Origin: Ignavibacteriae bacterium HGW-Ignavibacteriae-1
Lineage (GTDB): Bacteria > Bacteroidota > Ignavibacteria > Kapaibacteriales > UBA2268
Direction of reading: 5' to 3'
NCBI GenBank assembly: GCA_002839825.1
Contig: PGYU01000004.1
Coordinates: 62,001-126,000 of the forward strand
Length of the DNA: 64,000 nt
The position numbers were made by a program, and so were the translations under genes. Each line of letters starts with the position of its first letter. Position 1 is the first letter of the stretch. This document shows positions 7,038 to 16,376 of the stretch, in pieces. The notes under the pieces were generated by a model that ran no database searches, was not told the origin of the DNA, and worked only from the letters and a program-made list of their open reading frames with translations.

Positions 7038-8156
7038 CTAGTAATAGCCTGCATTTGGAGTTAATTGCATTATACTACTTTCAAATTTAGGAAATTCTAT
7101 CCAATCTTTGCCACCATTGTTTGTTATATATTGACGTCCTCCTGAATAATTCAGCCAAATATTATCGTCATCATAATATATGAATGACGCCAAGTAAATA
7201 CGCTCTGCATCCGATTTTGTGATGAAGCTCCCAATATTAATTTTATTCCATGATATCCAACCATCTTTGGTATTTATTAGAAATAAATCCTGCTTAATAG
7301 TACTATCATTCACCTCAGTTATTTCAAAGAGTGGAATCCATGCAACATTTTTGCTAGTGTGTTTTATAGAGATATTTTTGAAAGGAATTTCGAATGAATT
7401 CCACGTTATACCGGAATTAAGAGTATGATAATTATAAATTATGGAAATTAAACTATCTTCCTGAACTTTTTGATATAGATTAACATTAAAATTATATTCT
7501 TTATCGTTGTAAATTCTTAAATTATATATATATGAGCTATCTTGAATAGTTGGTAATGGTATCTCTTCCCATGAATTGTTTGTTTTCGAAAATTTAAAAA
7601 TACCCTTTCTGGTAGAAGTCTTTTTTCTAAAATCCCAGTTTGTACCGAGAATATATAGATTTCCCGATTCATCGAATTGTGGATAATTAAGCAAAAGTTT
7701 TTCAGGAAAATTGTTTACCTCCCATGTTTCTCCAAAATCATAAGACATCATATACACTCCTGTATCAGCCGGAGGTTGCGGTCCAAAAAGAGCAAGATAC
7801 GGCTGGGTAGTAATGCAAATGAAATCACCGTAACAACTAATTCCTGTTACAGCGGGTGGAGCAATTCCTTTCATTACCCAACGGTCGTATATGTCAATCT
7901 CGCTTATAAATTCCCATGAATCTCCTGCATTTGAAGTCCGGAAAATATAAAATTCATAATCTTGATTTCTAATTAGAGCAACCCCATTTACCGAATCTTT
8001 GAAGGTAATGCCATCGAATGATTTAGCACCGTCAGATATTTGAAAATCCGCTACTTGCTTTATTTCATAATCTACAATTGGGCTGCTGAAAATATTTTGA
8101 ACTGAACCTAAAAGGTTTGCTAAGATGAAAGCGAAAAGAAGTATAAATTTTTTCAT
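7038..8156 (-). CDS. Secreted BNR/sortilin-like beta-propeller protein, T9SS cargo, ended by a premature TAG
   Basis: A 372-residue product with a signal peptide (MKKFILLFAFILANLLGSVQ). It carries propeller-type motifs such as FRTSNAGDSWEF, MSYDFGETWEV and ITNNGGKDWIEF, each an Asp-box-like (N/D)GG.(S/T)W repeat. The frame stays open for 117 more codons after the TAG (7038-7040) and then encodes a T9SS sorting domain, so the natural protein was probably about 490 residues, close to its paralogue at 52145-53554 (469). As it stands the product would be exported to the periplasm but lack the signal for surface secretion. TAG is an ordinary stop in this genome (it ends speA and topA). Repeats flank the gene on both sides. 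Confidence 0.8.
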   Translation of the reverse strand: MKKFILLFAFILANLLGSVQNIFSSPIVDYEIKQVADFQISDGAKSFDGITFKDSVNGVALIRNQDYEFYIFRTSNAGDSWEFISEIDIYDRWVMKGIAPPAVTGISCYGDFICITTQPYLALFGPQPPADTGVYMMSYDFGETWEVNNFPEKLLLNYPQFDESGNLYILGTNWDFRKKTSTRKGIFKFSKTNNSWEEIPLPTIQDSSYIYNLRIYNDKEYNFNVNLYQKVQEDSLISIIYNYHTLNSGITWNSFEIPFKNISIKHTSKNVAWIPLFEITEVNDSTIKQDLFLINTKDGWISWNKINIGSFITKSDAERIYLASFIYYDDDNIWLNYSGGRQYITNNGGKDWIEFPKFESSIMQLTPNAGYY

Positions 8157-8395
8157 AATTTAAAACTTTATAATTGTTAAATATAATTTACAATGTTGAA
8201 AATCGCAACACATGGGAATGGAGTGTTTAACGGACAATCATAAGCAACCTCTCTCATCAGTGAGCGGATTCGATATAAGCCCTATGTAGCAAATTCTCAA
8301 CATCAAATTTCCATTTTGAAATTGTACTCTTTCATCTATGTAATAAACAAGTAAAAGTTTGTTTTGTTACATTTCTAACAAAAAAAATTTGAAAA

Positions 8396-8473
8396 AACAT
8401 AGCCCACGGTTTCAACCGTGGAAAGGGGAAATGAACGTTATCCTCACCCTCGAAGAAATTCATGGGCTATGTT
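8396..8473. repeat. Inverted-repeat element of the catagccca type
   Basis: aacatagccca (8396-8406) pairs perfectly with tgggctatgtt (8463-8473). Nested inside is ccacggtt-tc-aaccgtgg (8404-8421). Related pieces lie at 51992-52004 and 53750-53774; the run aaattcatgggctatg is shared with the latter. The 8157-8395 stretch before it, upstream of the T9SS gene, shows no gene. Confidence 0.75.
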
Positions 8474-8483
8474 TTGACTTAAA

Positions 8484-8600
8484 TTCCCCTCTTGAGGGGT
8501 GTCTGCGCCAGCAGACGGGGTGGTGGTTTTGTATTTTTAGTCCTAAAACAAGTTGTCGTAACACCCCCTAACCCCCTCTTGAAAGAGGGGGGATAAGACT
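8484..8600. repeat. C/G-rich intergenic repeat (cccccta-accccc family), copy 1
   Basis: Contains ttcccctcttgagggg, a gtctgc-gcca-gcagac hairpin, the tail gtatttttagtcctaaaa, and accccctaaccccctcttg followed by agagggggg. Tail and C-runs recur at 44265-44347, 45696-45783 and 52029-52098. It lies downstream of aconitase (minus strand) and has no coding potential. Confidence 0.75.
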
Positions 8601-8620
8601 TTTGGGGTGTATTATTTTTT

Positions 8621-10885
8621 TTACATAAACTTTTTCTTGATGATATTCAATGCCGAGCCGGCGCGGAACCATTCGATTTGTTGCTCATTATACGAATGAT
8701 AAACCTCGAATTCATCTCTGGTACCATCTGCATGATGTAGCACTACGGTCAAATTCTTGTCAGGGGTGAATTCAGTCAATCCGATTATATCAATTGTGTC
8801 GTCTTCTTGGATTTTTGTGTAATCTGCCGGATTGGCAAAAGTCAGAGCCAACATACCTTGCTTCTTGAGATTGGTTTCATGAATGCGGGCAAATGAACGA
8901 ACGAGAATAACTTTCATGCCCAAATGTCGCGGTTGCATCGCTGCGTGTTCACGTGATGAGCCTTCTCCATAGTTTTCGTCGCCCACTACAATTGTACCAA
9001 TTCCTGCGGCTTTGTACGCACGTTGAACGGTTGGCACTTCGCCATATTCGCCTGTAAGTTGGTTCTTCACGTAATTAGTTTTTTCGTTGAAGAAGTTCAT
9101 AGCTCCGGTCAAAGTATTATTTGCAATATTATCCAAATGCCCTCTGAATCGAAGCCATGGACCTGCCATCGAAATATGGTCAGTAGTGCACTTGCCTTTT
9201 GCTTTGATGATTAATTTCAAACCTGTATAATCACTTCCATTCCATTCGGGAAATGGGTCTAGAAGTTGCAGCCTGTCCGAGTCCGATTGGACTACCACTT
9301 GGATTGATGATCCGTCTTCGGCAGGTGCTTGGTATCCCGCATCTTCAACGTCGAAGCCTCTTGCGGGCAATTCCAATCCTACGGGCGGCTCGAGCATTAC
9401 TTGTTCGCCATTTTCATTGATTAATTTGTCGGTCATCGGATTAAATTTCAAAGTTCCGGCTATCGAAAGCGCCGTGACGATTTCCGGTGAAGCTACAAAT
9501 CCGTGTGTATTTGGATTGCCGTCATTCCGTTTTGCAAAATTGCGATTGAATGAGGTAATGATTGTATTTTTTTCCTTTTTATCGGCTCCGTGTCTTGCCC
9601 ATTGACCGATGCAAGGTCCGCAAGCATTTGCAAGCACCACACCGCCAATTTTCTCGAAATCATCTAACAATCCGTCGCGCTCAATTGTGAATCGAATCAT
9701 TTCTGAGCCGGGAGTAATTGTGAATTCGGATTTCGCCAACAAATTCTTCTCCGAAGCTTGTCTTGCGACTTCAGCTGCACGAGTCAAATCTTCGTATGAG
9801 GAGTTTGTGCATGAGCCGATTAGCCCCACTTCGATTTTTTCGGGCCAAGCGTTTGCTTCTACAGCTTCCTTCATTTTCGAAAGAGGTGTAGCCAAATCGG
9901 GGGTGAATGGTCCGTTTACGTGTGGTTCGAGTTCGGATAAATTTATTTCAATTACTTGGTCGAAATATTTTTCGGGATTTTGGTAAACTTCAGCATCGCC
10001 GGTCAAATGGTGAGCTATTGATTTTGCTAATTCGGCAACTTCTTGTCTGCCTGTCGCATTCAAATATCTGACCATAGATTCATCGAATCCGAATAGCGAC
10101 GTTGTAGCGCCAATTTCAGCCCCCATATTACAAATTGTGCCTTTACCGGTACATGAGATTGAATCTGCTCCTTCACCAAAATATTCGACAATATGCCCTG
10201 TGCCACCTTTAACAGTCAAAATATCCGCAACTTTGAGTATGACATCTTTTGCGGACGTCCAACCGCTCATTTTTCCGGTAAGTTTGACACCGATTAACTT
10301 AGGAAATTTCAACTCCCAAGGGAATCCTGCCATTACGTCAACGGCATCAGCACCGCCGACACCAATCGCTACCATGCCCAATCCGCCGGCATTCACTGTG
10401 TGCGAATCCGTGCCAATCATCATTCCACCCGGGAAAGCATAATTTTCGAGTATAACTTGATGGATGATTCCGGCTCCCGGTTTCCAGAATCCAATTCCGT
10501 ATTTGCTCGAAACGGAGGAAAGAAAATCGAATACTTCCTTGTTCACGTCTTTTGATTCGGCAAGGTCAGCCACAGCGCCATTTTTTGCTAATATCAAATG
10601 GTCGCAATGAACTGTTGAAGGAACTGCCACCTGTGGCATTCCTGCTTGCATGAACTGCATTAGTGCCATCTGTGCAGTGGCGTCTTGCATCGCAACTCTA
10701 TCAGGATTGAAATCAACGTAGTCGTTGCCACGTCCAAAATCCTTGAGTTGCTGCTGTTTGTCCAAGTGAGAGTATAGAATTTTTTCAGTAAGTGTCAGTG
10801 GGCGTCCCAAAGCGGTTTTGACTTTGGTAATCTTTGATTCTAAATCGGCATAAACCGTTTTAATCATATTCAAATCGAAAATCAT
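8621..10885 (-). CDS. acn: Aconitate hydratase
   Basis: A 754-residue [4Fe-4S] dehydratase that interconverts citrate and isocitrate in the TCA cycle. The three cluster cysteines are visible: Cys359 in GSCTNSS, and Cys422 and Cys425 in [38 protein letters not shown] is the substrate-binding region. The C-terminal swivel domain carries [17 protein letters not shown] with its conserved Arg. Length and sequence style match the mitochondrial-type aconitase common in Bacteroidota, not AcnB. ATG start at 10885; a second Met at residue 7 is possible. Single-gene unit. Confidence 0.96.
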   Translation of the reverse strand: MIFDLNMIKTVYADLESKITKVKTALGRPLTLTEKILYSHLDKQQQLKDFGRGNDYVDFNPDRVAMQDATAQMALMQFMQAGMPQVAVPSTVHCDHLILAKNGAVADLAESKDVNKEVFDFLSSVSSKYGIGFWKPGAGIIHQVILENYAFPGGMMIGTDSHTVNAGGLGMVAIGVGGADAVDVMAGFPWELKFPKLIGVKLTGKMSGWTSAKDVILKVADILTVKGGTGHIVEYFGEGADSISCTGKGTICNMGAEIGATTSLFGFDESMVRYLNATGRQEVAELAKSIAHHLTGDAEVYQNPEKYFDQVIEINLSELEPHVNGPFTPDLATPLSKMKEAVEANAWPEKIEVGLIGSCTNSSYEDLTRAAEVARQASEKNLLAKSEFTITPGSEMIRFTIERDGLLDDFEKIGGVVLANACGPCIGQWARHGADKKEKNTIITSFNRNFAKRNDGNPNTHGFVASPEIVTALSIAGTLKFNPMTDKLINENGEQVMLEPPVGLELPARGFDVEDAGYQAPAEDGSSIQVVVQSDSDRLQLLDPFPEWNGSDYTGLKLIIKAKGKCTTDHISMAGPWLRFRGHLDNIANNTLTGAMNFFNEKTNYVKNQLTGEYGEVPTVQRAYKAAGIGTIVVGDENYGEGSSREHAAMQPRHLGMKVILVRSFARIHETNLKKQGMLALTFANPADYTKIQEDDTIDIIGLTEFTPDKNLTVVLHHADGTRDEFEVYHSYNEQQIEWFRAGSALNIIKKKFM

Positions 10886-11037
10886 AATAAAACCTTTATT
10901 GTTATTTGATTATGTAAATTATTATAACTACTAATTTAAAACTATCTGAATTTGAAATCAAATTAAATTACAATTTGCTAACACTTTCGTAAATTTGTAC
11001 TATATATTTTTGTATTTTCTTGAAAATAAGGTATAAA

Positions 11038-12363
11038 ATGTCATACGAAATAGCAGTAATCGGAACCGGATATGTCGGATTAGTAACCGGAACATGTTTC
11101 GCTTCCACAGGAATTAAAGTAATTTGCATTGATATAGACGAAAAAAAGGTAGAAATGATGCAAAATGGGAAATGTCCAATTTTCGAACCCGGACTTGAAC
11201 CTTTGCTCGTGAAAAATTTACGTGACGGGAGATTGCATTTTTCAACAAATTTGGTTGATGCTGTCGAAAATGCCTCAGTCATTTTCCTATGTTTACCCAC
11301 TCCGCCCAACGAAGACGGTTCGGCAGATTTGCAACATGTTCAAAAAGTTGCATCGGATATAGCACTAATTATTAAAAATAAGAATCTTACCGAAAACAAA
11401 ATTATCGTGAACAAGAGCACAGTACCCGTAGGAACTTCGGATGTTGTGAAAGCAATTTTTGATGAAATTTTGCCTGATAACAAGGTGACAGTTGCCTCGA
11501 ACCCTGAATTTTTGCGAGAAGGATTTGCCGTCGAGGACGCTATGAAGCCGGAAAGAATTGTTATTGGTACTTCCGACGAATACACTGCTAAGACTTTACG
11601 CGACTTGTACCAACCTTTTGTTCGTTCCGGCAACCCGATTTATATAATGGATGAAAAAAGCTCTGAATTGACAAAATATGCAGCAAATGCTTTTCTTGCT
11701 ACTAAGATTTCGTTCATGAATGACCTCTCGGCATATTGCGAAGCAGTTGGCGCTGATATTGAAAAAATCAGAATCGGCATTGGTTCAGATACTCGCATCG
11801 GCAAACGATTTTTGTTTGCAGGAATTGGATATGGTGGCTCCTGTTTCCCGAAAGATGTTCGTGCTTTGATGTATTCAGCCCAAGCAAAAGGCATCGAGTT
11901 GGATATAGTCAAGGCTTCTTACGAAGTTAATGACAAGCAAATCCGCCGATTTTTCGATACAATTTCCAATAGATTTGGCGGTAAACTCGCAGGGTTACGA
12001 TTTGCATTGTGGGGTTTGGCATTCAAACCCAACACTGATGACACGCGCGAAGCTCCTGCTCACAGGTTAATCGAATTATTGCTCGGAAAAGGTGCCGAAA
12101 TCATTGCTTTCGACCCGGAAGCCATTGAAAATACGAAAGTAGTTTTTGGTGATAAAATTGCTTATTCAAGCAATATGTACGATGCTCTGGAAGGTACCGA
12201 TGCTTTGGTGATTGCTACCGAATGGAACGAATTTAGAAATCCTGATTTGGAGAAAATCAGTTCCACCTTGAAGCAAAATATAATTTTCGACGGTAGGAAT
12301 CTATTCGAGCCGGCTTATATGAAAGAACATGGATTTGAGTATTTCTGCATCGGACGAAAGTAA
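11038..12363 (+). CDS. ugd: UDP-glucose 6-dehydrogenase
   Basis: A 441-residue enzyme that oxidises UDP-glucose to UDP-glucuronate with two NAD, supplying precursors for surface polysaccharides. Visible are the N-terminal NAD-binding IGTGYVGLVTG, the central helix region (SELTKYAANAFLATKISFMND) and the catalytic cysteine Cys269 in YGGSCFPKD. The C-terminal UDP-binding part includes LWGLAFKPNTDDTREAP. The ATG at 11038 is preferred because AAGG precedes it and the residues from the upstream TTG (11020) are not family-like. No glycan genes are adjacent. Confidence 0.96.
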   Translation: MSYEIAVIGTGYVGLVTGTCFASTGIKVICIDIDEKKVEMMQNGKCPIFEPGLEPLLVKNLRDGRLHFSTNLVDAVENASVIFLCLPTPPNEDGSADLQHVQKVASDIALIIKNKNLTENKIIVNKSTVPVGTSDVVKAIFDEILPDNKVTVASNPEFLREGFAVEDAMKPERIVIGTSDEYTAKTLRDLYQPFVRSGNPIYIMDEKSSELTKYAANAFLATKISFMNDLSAYCEAVGADIEKIRIGIGSDTRIGKRFLFAGIGYGGSCFPKDVRALMYSAQAKGIELDIVKASYEVNDKQIRRFFDTISNRFGGKLAGLRFALWGLAFKPNTDDTREAPAHRLIELLLGKGAEIIAFDPEAIENTKVVFGDKIAYSSNMYDALEGTDALVIATEWNEFRNPDLEKISSTLKQNIIFDGRNLFEPAYMKEHGFEYFCIGRK

Positions 12364-12443
12364 TTCGGGAATTCCCGGTGACTCTCAGACTACGGAGCAA
12401 GAGCACAAATATGTAGAAGCTAAGGATTTGACCATTGTTGAGT

Positions 12444-12749
12444 ATTGCAAATCCTAAAATGGAATTGCTATATGGTTTGCAATTGACGGCTTCTATCAAA
12501 CTTGGCAGGAATGTTTGTTAGAGACATTCATTGGCTTGGTAGAGGCTCTGTGGTCGAATTCGACAATTAGTTAGCGAGCCGGTTGACGTGTTGATTAATG
12601 GCAAAAAAGTAGCCGATGGCGAAGTCGTTTTTGTGGACAAACATTTCGGTAAAAAGCAAGTGCGTGATTGGCGGAATCAAACCAAAGCAGGCGATAATTT
12701 ATCATTCAAAGCTTTTATCAGAAACGTACTCAAAAAGCAAAGCAATTAG
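12444..12749 (+). pseudogene. Frameshifted remnant of a FliN-like (SpoA domain) flagellar switch or type III protein
   Basis: Three pieces in different frames line up with the SpoA domain of FliN/YscQ proteins. 12444-12518 gives NPKMELLYGLQLTASIKLGR; 12520-12564 gives RDIHWLGRGSVVEFD; 12564-12749 gives QLVSEPVDVLINGKKVADG followed by EVVFVDKHFG. Family members read like LGRT..vrDiLeLgpGSVVELDklagEPVdilVNgklIAkGEVVVidenFG, so the order and spacing fit. A stop (12519-12521) plus a frameshift, and a 1-nt deletion at about 12564, break the gene. A 12-bp palindrome cgggaattcccg (12366-12377) lies just after ugd. The end overlaps the convergent phosphodiesterase stop. No other flagellar gene is in the window. 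Confidence 0.7.
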
Positions 12750-13504
12750 GCTCTGATTTCTTCCAACCATTTGAAAATCTTACCCGGATAATTTGTCGCT
12801 ACTGCTCTGACTTTGTACTCCAAAGCTATTTCGAGATTTGCTTTAGTATCAACCGAATAAACGCCAGTGAAAAGTTCTTCCCGAATTGCCGATTCCATCA
12901 ATTCTTTAGTTAGTTCCTCCACCGAGAAAATGAATACTTCGCATTGAGTTAATTCTTTGATTTCTTTCGGAGTCTTGTCGTCACCGGGAATTTTGATTGC
13001 AGCAGTTTTGATATTCGGATTCAATTGTTTCAAATCCCTCAGAACTTTGTAATTGAAGGAGCCGAATATTGTGCGCTCCAGATTGTTATATTCCTCGATT
13101 AATTCAATCAAATGCTTCATATTTGCTTGAATTTTGTCACCTGTCCAAGTTTTGATTTCAATCATTAGCAGAGCCTTGTCGCGAACCAATTCCAAGACTT
13201 CCTGCAACAGTGGAATCTTTTCTCCTGCATAAATACTGCCATACGCCGAACCAATATCAATATCTTTGATTTCATCGAAATTCAATTCCGAGATACGTTT
13301 GATATGTCCCGGTGGCACAAAATCGTGATAAACGACAAATTTATTATCAGCGGTGATTTGAATATCAATTTCGACCATCTTCGCACCGGATTCTATTGCT
13401 TGACGGAAAGCCGAAATTGTATTTTCGGGGGCTGTCCCTGATGAGCCTCTGTGTGCTACTACGAGAAGTTCGCCGGATTTTGATACATCTAATAAACTAT
13501 TCAT
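12746..13504 (-). CDS. Glycerophosphodiester phosphodiesterase
   Basis: A 252-residue TIM-barrel GDPD enzyme that cleaves glycerophosphodiesters from phospholipid turnover to glycerol-3-phosphate and an alcohol. Visible are VAHRGSSGTAPENTISAF (catalytic His, Arg and the ENT metal ligand), MVEIDIQIT (metal-binding Glu and Asp) and VVYHDFVPPG (second catalytic His). No signal peptide, so it is probably cytoplasmic like UgpQ rather than periplasmic GlpQ. The ATG at 13504 is chosen over a TTG at 13525 that adds seven unsupported residues. Confidence 0.9.
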   Translation of the reverse strand: MNSLLDVSKSGELLVVAHRGSSGTAPENTISAFRQAIESGAKMVEIDIQITADNKFVVYHDFVPPGHIKRISELNFDEIKDIDIGSAYGSIYAGEKIPLLQEVLELVRDKALLMIEIKTWTGDKIQANMKHLIELIEEYNNLERTIFGSFNYKVLRDLKQLNPNIKTAAIKIPGDDKTPKEIKELTQCEVFIFSVEELTKELMESAIREELFTGVYSVDTKANLEIALEYKVRAVATNYPGKIFKWLEEIRA

Positions 13505-13659
13505 GTATTTTTGAAATTTGAACAAACTTAAATATATATAAATTAAAGCACATAACTAAGAAAAATATTTTTGTTTTTGAAAATATCTTTCTTGATTTAT
13601 AAAGAAAATTGTGTTAAATTAACATTTAGAATTTGTGAATTTTTTAAAATGAGGTTATT

Positions 13660-14100
13660 ATGCCATTGTTAAGAAGAGTCTCGGAAATCATGACCACTAA
13701 CGTGTTCAATGTAAGTATTGAGGAAACAATCCACGATGCAGATGAAATAATGAAGAGGGAGAAAATCAGACACATACCCGTACTTGAAGGACGCAAAATT
13801 GTTGGCGTAATAACAGATTTGAAAATTCGCGAATACAGTCTCAGAAATATCTATGATGATGGACAGAATTTCGGCGAAAACGGTTTCAATAAGATTATTG
13901 ATTATGCCAAAATAATGAATCCGATTACTCACGTCATCTACCCTGAAGATAGTGTAGCAAAGGCTGTAGCACTTATGGCGAAGTACAAATTGGATTGTCT
14001 TCCTGTGGTAGATTGGGAAATGAATTTGCTCGGTATTCTGACTCATACCGATATTTTGCTATTTACTCACTCGCTTCTTATGGATATGCAAAAGCAGTAA
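13660..14100 (+). CDS. Two-CBS-domain regulatory protein
   Basis: A 146-residue stand-alone pair of CBS domains. The first runs over about residues 7-60 (VSEIMTTNVFNVSIEETIHDA, then KIRHIPVLEGRKIVGVITD) and the second over about 85-140 (IMNPITHVIYPEDSVAKAVALM, then LDCLPVVDWEMNLLGILTHTDIL). CBS pairs bind adenine nucleotides or other adenosyl ligands and usually act as energy sensors for a partner protein. No partner domain or gene is evident. GAGG precedes the ATG. Confidence 0.88.
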   Translation: MPLLRRVSEIMTTNVFNVSIEETIHDADEIMKREKIRHIPVLEGRKIVGVITDLKIREYSLRNIYDDGQNFGENGFNKIIDYAKIMNPITHVIYPEDSVAKAVALMAKYKLDCLPVVDWEMNLLGILTHTDILLFTHSLLMDMQKQ

Positions 14101-14104
14101 TACT

Positions 14105-14178
14105 GTCGTCATTCTATCCAGCAGGCGAAGAATCAAGCTTTCTAAAAAACATGGATTCCTCACTTCGTTCAGAATGAC
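14105..14178. repeat. Interspersed inverted-repeat element (gtcattct ... agaatgac)
   Basis: gtcattct (14108-14115) and agaatgac (14171-14178) are inverted ends. Inside, gaagaatc and ggattcctcacttcgttc form an imperfect stem. The sequence resembles a short repeat seen in many Bacteroidota and Chlorobi genomes (recalled, not searched). No coding potential. Confidence 0.55.
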
Positions 14179-14304
14179 AAAACAAATCATATTTGAACTA
14201 TTCTTGAGTAAATCTTATATTTTTTTGAGTATTGCACTAATCTTATTTTCTCATGTGGAAAAAAAGTGATAGTTTTATAAGTTAGATTAATACAAGAAAG
14301 AAAA

Positions 14305-15786
14305 ATGAAAAATTTGCTCTCAATTTGCGAGTCGCTTAGTTCCGAAAAAAACGTCATCGGGCTATTAGACAAATATGTTTCCGGTGTCGAATATGATTCC
14401 CGTAAATGTGAACCCGGCTCTTGCTTTGTAGCCATTAAGGGTTTGGTTTACGACGGTCACGACTATATCAAACAAGCGATTAGATACGGAGCCAAAACGA
14501 TTATTTGCGAATCTTTCCCGAAGCAGGATTTGATTTCACCCGATGTTACATTCATTATTGTAACTGATTCGCGCTTAGCTTTAGCCGAACTATCTCATGC
14601 TTTTTTCGATTTTCCTTCCACCAAGCTCAATATTATCGGCATAACAGGCACAAATGGCAAAACGACAATATCGTTTTTGCTAAATTCGATTTTTAATGCG
14701 GCAAATTCCAAAGGTGGGATTATCGGTACAACGGGTGCATATTTCAACCATCATTTCATCCCACTCGTGAATACTACGCCCGAATCGCGTGATATAGCCG
14801 AAATATTGCATAAAATGCTGCAAGAAGGTGTAGAATGGGTGGCTATCGAAATTTCTTCGCATGCTTTGAATCAAAAACGCGCCGAATGCATCAATTTCAA
14901 GGGAGCCGTTTTTACAAACTTGACTCACGACCATTTGGATTATCATGATTCGATTGAAAATTATGCTCTTGCAAAAAAAATATTGTTCGACATGCTTGAC
15001 AAAAATGCCGTTGCAGTAGTTTTCGGCGATGATGAATATGCTGAACTCATTGTACGTGACACTGCAGCAAAGGTTTATACTGTCGGGCGAAATAAGAAAA
15101 ATTATTACAAAATTTTGAAAGAAACAGCAGGAATTCTTTCTACTGACTTCGTTCTCTATGGCGGTGAAAGAATCATTGACGGCAAAACTGCTTTACTCGG
15201 CAAATTCAACATTGAGAATGCTGCTCTGGCTGCTGCTGTTTGTAATTCATTGAAGATTGAATATGGTGCTATCCAAAAAGGCTTATCGGTTGCAAAGGGT
15301 GCTCCGGGCAGAATGCAAAAAGTTGTTTTGTTCAACGAAGCAGTTGCATTGGTTGACTATGCCCACACTCCCGACGCCTTAGAGAAAGCCATTAACGCTT
15401 GCAAAGGTGTAATAATTTCTGAATCTAACAATTCAAAAATAATTTGTGTGTTTGGTTGTGGTGGTGATAGAGACCGAAGCAAACGTCCCGTGATGGGAAA
15501 AATCGCCTCTGAAAATTGCGATATTGTTATCATTACAAGCGACAATCCACGAACCGAATCAACCGGAAATATTATTAAGCAAATTTTAGAAGGTACAACT
15601 AAAGCTACATCGCAAATAATTGTTGAACCGGACAGAAAAAAAGCAATCGAAAAAGCTGTCGAATTATCTTCAAAAGATGATATAATTCTGATTGCGGGCA
15701 AAGGTCACGAGAAATATCAAATTATAGGCACTACAAAGCACGATTTCGATGATGTGGCAGAAATCGAAAAATTCGGCAAATTATAA
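14305..15786 (+). CDS. murE: UDP-N-acetylmuramoyl-tripeptide synthetase (meso-DAP-adding)
   Basis: A 493-residue Mur ligase that adds the third amino acid to UDP-MurNAc-L-Ala-D-Glu in peptidoglycan synthesis. The ATP-binding loop GITGTNGKTT spans residues 112-121, followed by TTPES and EISSHAL for substrate binding. The specificity motif DNPR (413-416, SDNPRTE) marks meso-diaminopimelate ligases; lysine enzymes have a different motif. Full length for the family. It is alone here, outside a dcw cluster. The 3' end overlaps the convergent 141-residue gene by 6 bp. Confidence 0.95.
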   Translation: MKNLLSICESLSSEKNVIGLLDKYVSGVEYDSRKCEPGSCFVAIKGLVYDGHDYIKQAIRYGAKTIICESFPKQDLISPDVTFIIVTDSRLALAELSHAFFDFPSTKLNIIGITGTNGKTTISFLLNSIFNAANSKGGIIGTTGAYFNHHFIPLVNTTPESRDIAEILHKMLQEGVEWVAIEISSHALNQKRAECINFKGAVFTNLTHDHLDYHDSIENYALAKKILFDMLDKNAVAVVFGDDEYAELIVRDTAAKVYTVGRNKKNYYKILKETAGILSTDFVLYGGERIIDGKTALLGKFNIENAALAAAVCNSLKIEYGAIQKGLSVAKGAPGRMQKVVLFNEAVALVDYAHTPDALEKAINACKGVIISESNNSKIICVFGCGGDRDRSKRPVMGKIASENCDIVIITSDNPRTESTGNIIKQILEGTTKATSQIIVEPDRKKAIEKAVELSSKDDIILIAGKGHEKYQIIGTTKHDFDDVAEIEKFGKL

Positions 15787-16206
15787 TTCCTGACGACGAC
15801 TGCGACTTTGTATATCTTTGAAAACTGATAGGTCGTGACCCAAATCTATAAGATTCTTCAATGCTCCGCTTGTTTCGGGGAAGTAAATATCGTCGAATCT
15901 TTTTTTTACTTCAATTTCAGCAAATTCAGAAATCTTCCTCAACAATCTTATCATTTCATCAATGTTGCGGAGCAATTCTTTCTCTAATAGTTCAATTCCT
16001 TCGGTTCCCGGGACTACTTTCCTTAGCTTCGAAGCTATGTTCCATACTGATTTTCCGGCAAAAACGAGCCTGTTCAGCTCTTCATTTCCGTCATAAGTTG
16101 CCGCAATCTCAAAAAGATATTCCAAATCATTAACTTTGCGGAGATTTCCCTTTGTGTATTCGTTCAAGAATTGCACTACAGCCTTAGTATCATCTGATAT
16201 TTTCAT
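15781..16206 (-). CDS. Hypothetical helical protein
   Basis: A 141-residue soluble protein with no signal peptide, predicted largely alpha-helical (ELLEKELLRNIDEMIRLLRKISEF is strongly amphipathic). I do not recognise the family. Composition and codon use match the neighbours, and the frame is fully open with an ATG start. The stop overlaps the end of murE by 6 bp in convergent orientation. Confidence 0.65.
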   Translation of the reverse strand: MKISDDTKAVVQFLNEYTKGNLRKVNDLEYLFEIAATYDGNEELNRLVFAGKSVWNIASKLRKVVPGTEGIELLEKELLRNIDEMIRLLRKISEFAEIEVKKRFDDIYFPETSGALKNLIDLGHDLSVFKDIQSRSRRQEL

Positions 16207-16376
16207 TCTTCTCCTATTTTAGATTTATCTTATAAACTTGATTTTGGTCAATTTATTTTAGTTGATAGTGAAATCATATTCGCTAAATACAATCTTTCAA
16301 TCATCAAAAAAATTTATCAAATCTATTTCGTCATTACATTTTTGTTTTTTCTTCATTCTTAATATTTTTAAAAAAA

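Noticed and set aside
7038-7040. TAG reassigned to an amino acid in this organism
   Set aside because: Several intact genes of normal length (arginine decarboxylase, topoisomerase I) end in TAG, so it is used as a stop.
8359-8571. A plus-strand 70-residue reading frame
   Set aside because: It is made entirely of repeat DNA (catagccca element and C/G-rich repeat) and has no family-like sequence.
12366-12377. Terminator hairpin after ugd
   Set aside because: cgggaattcccg is a short perfect palindrome without a loop or T-run.
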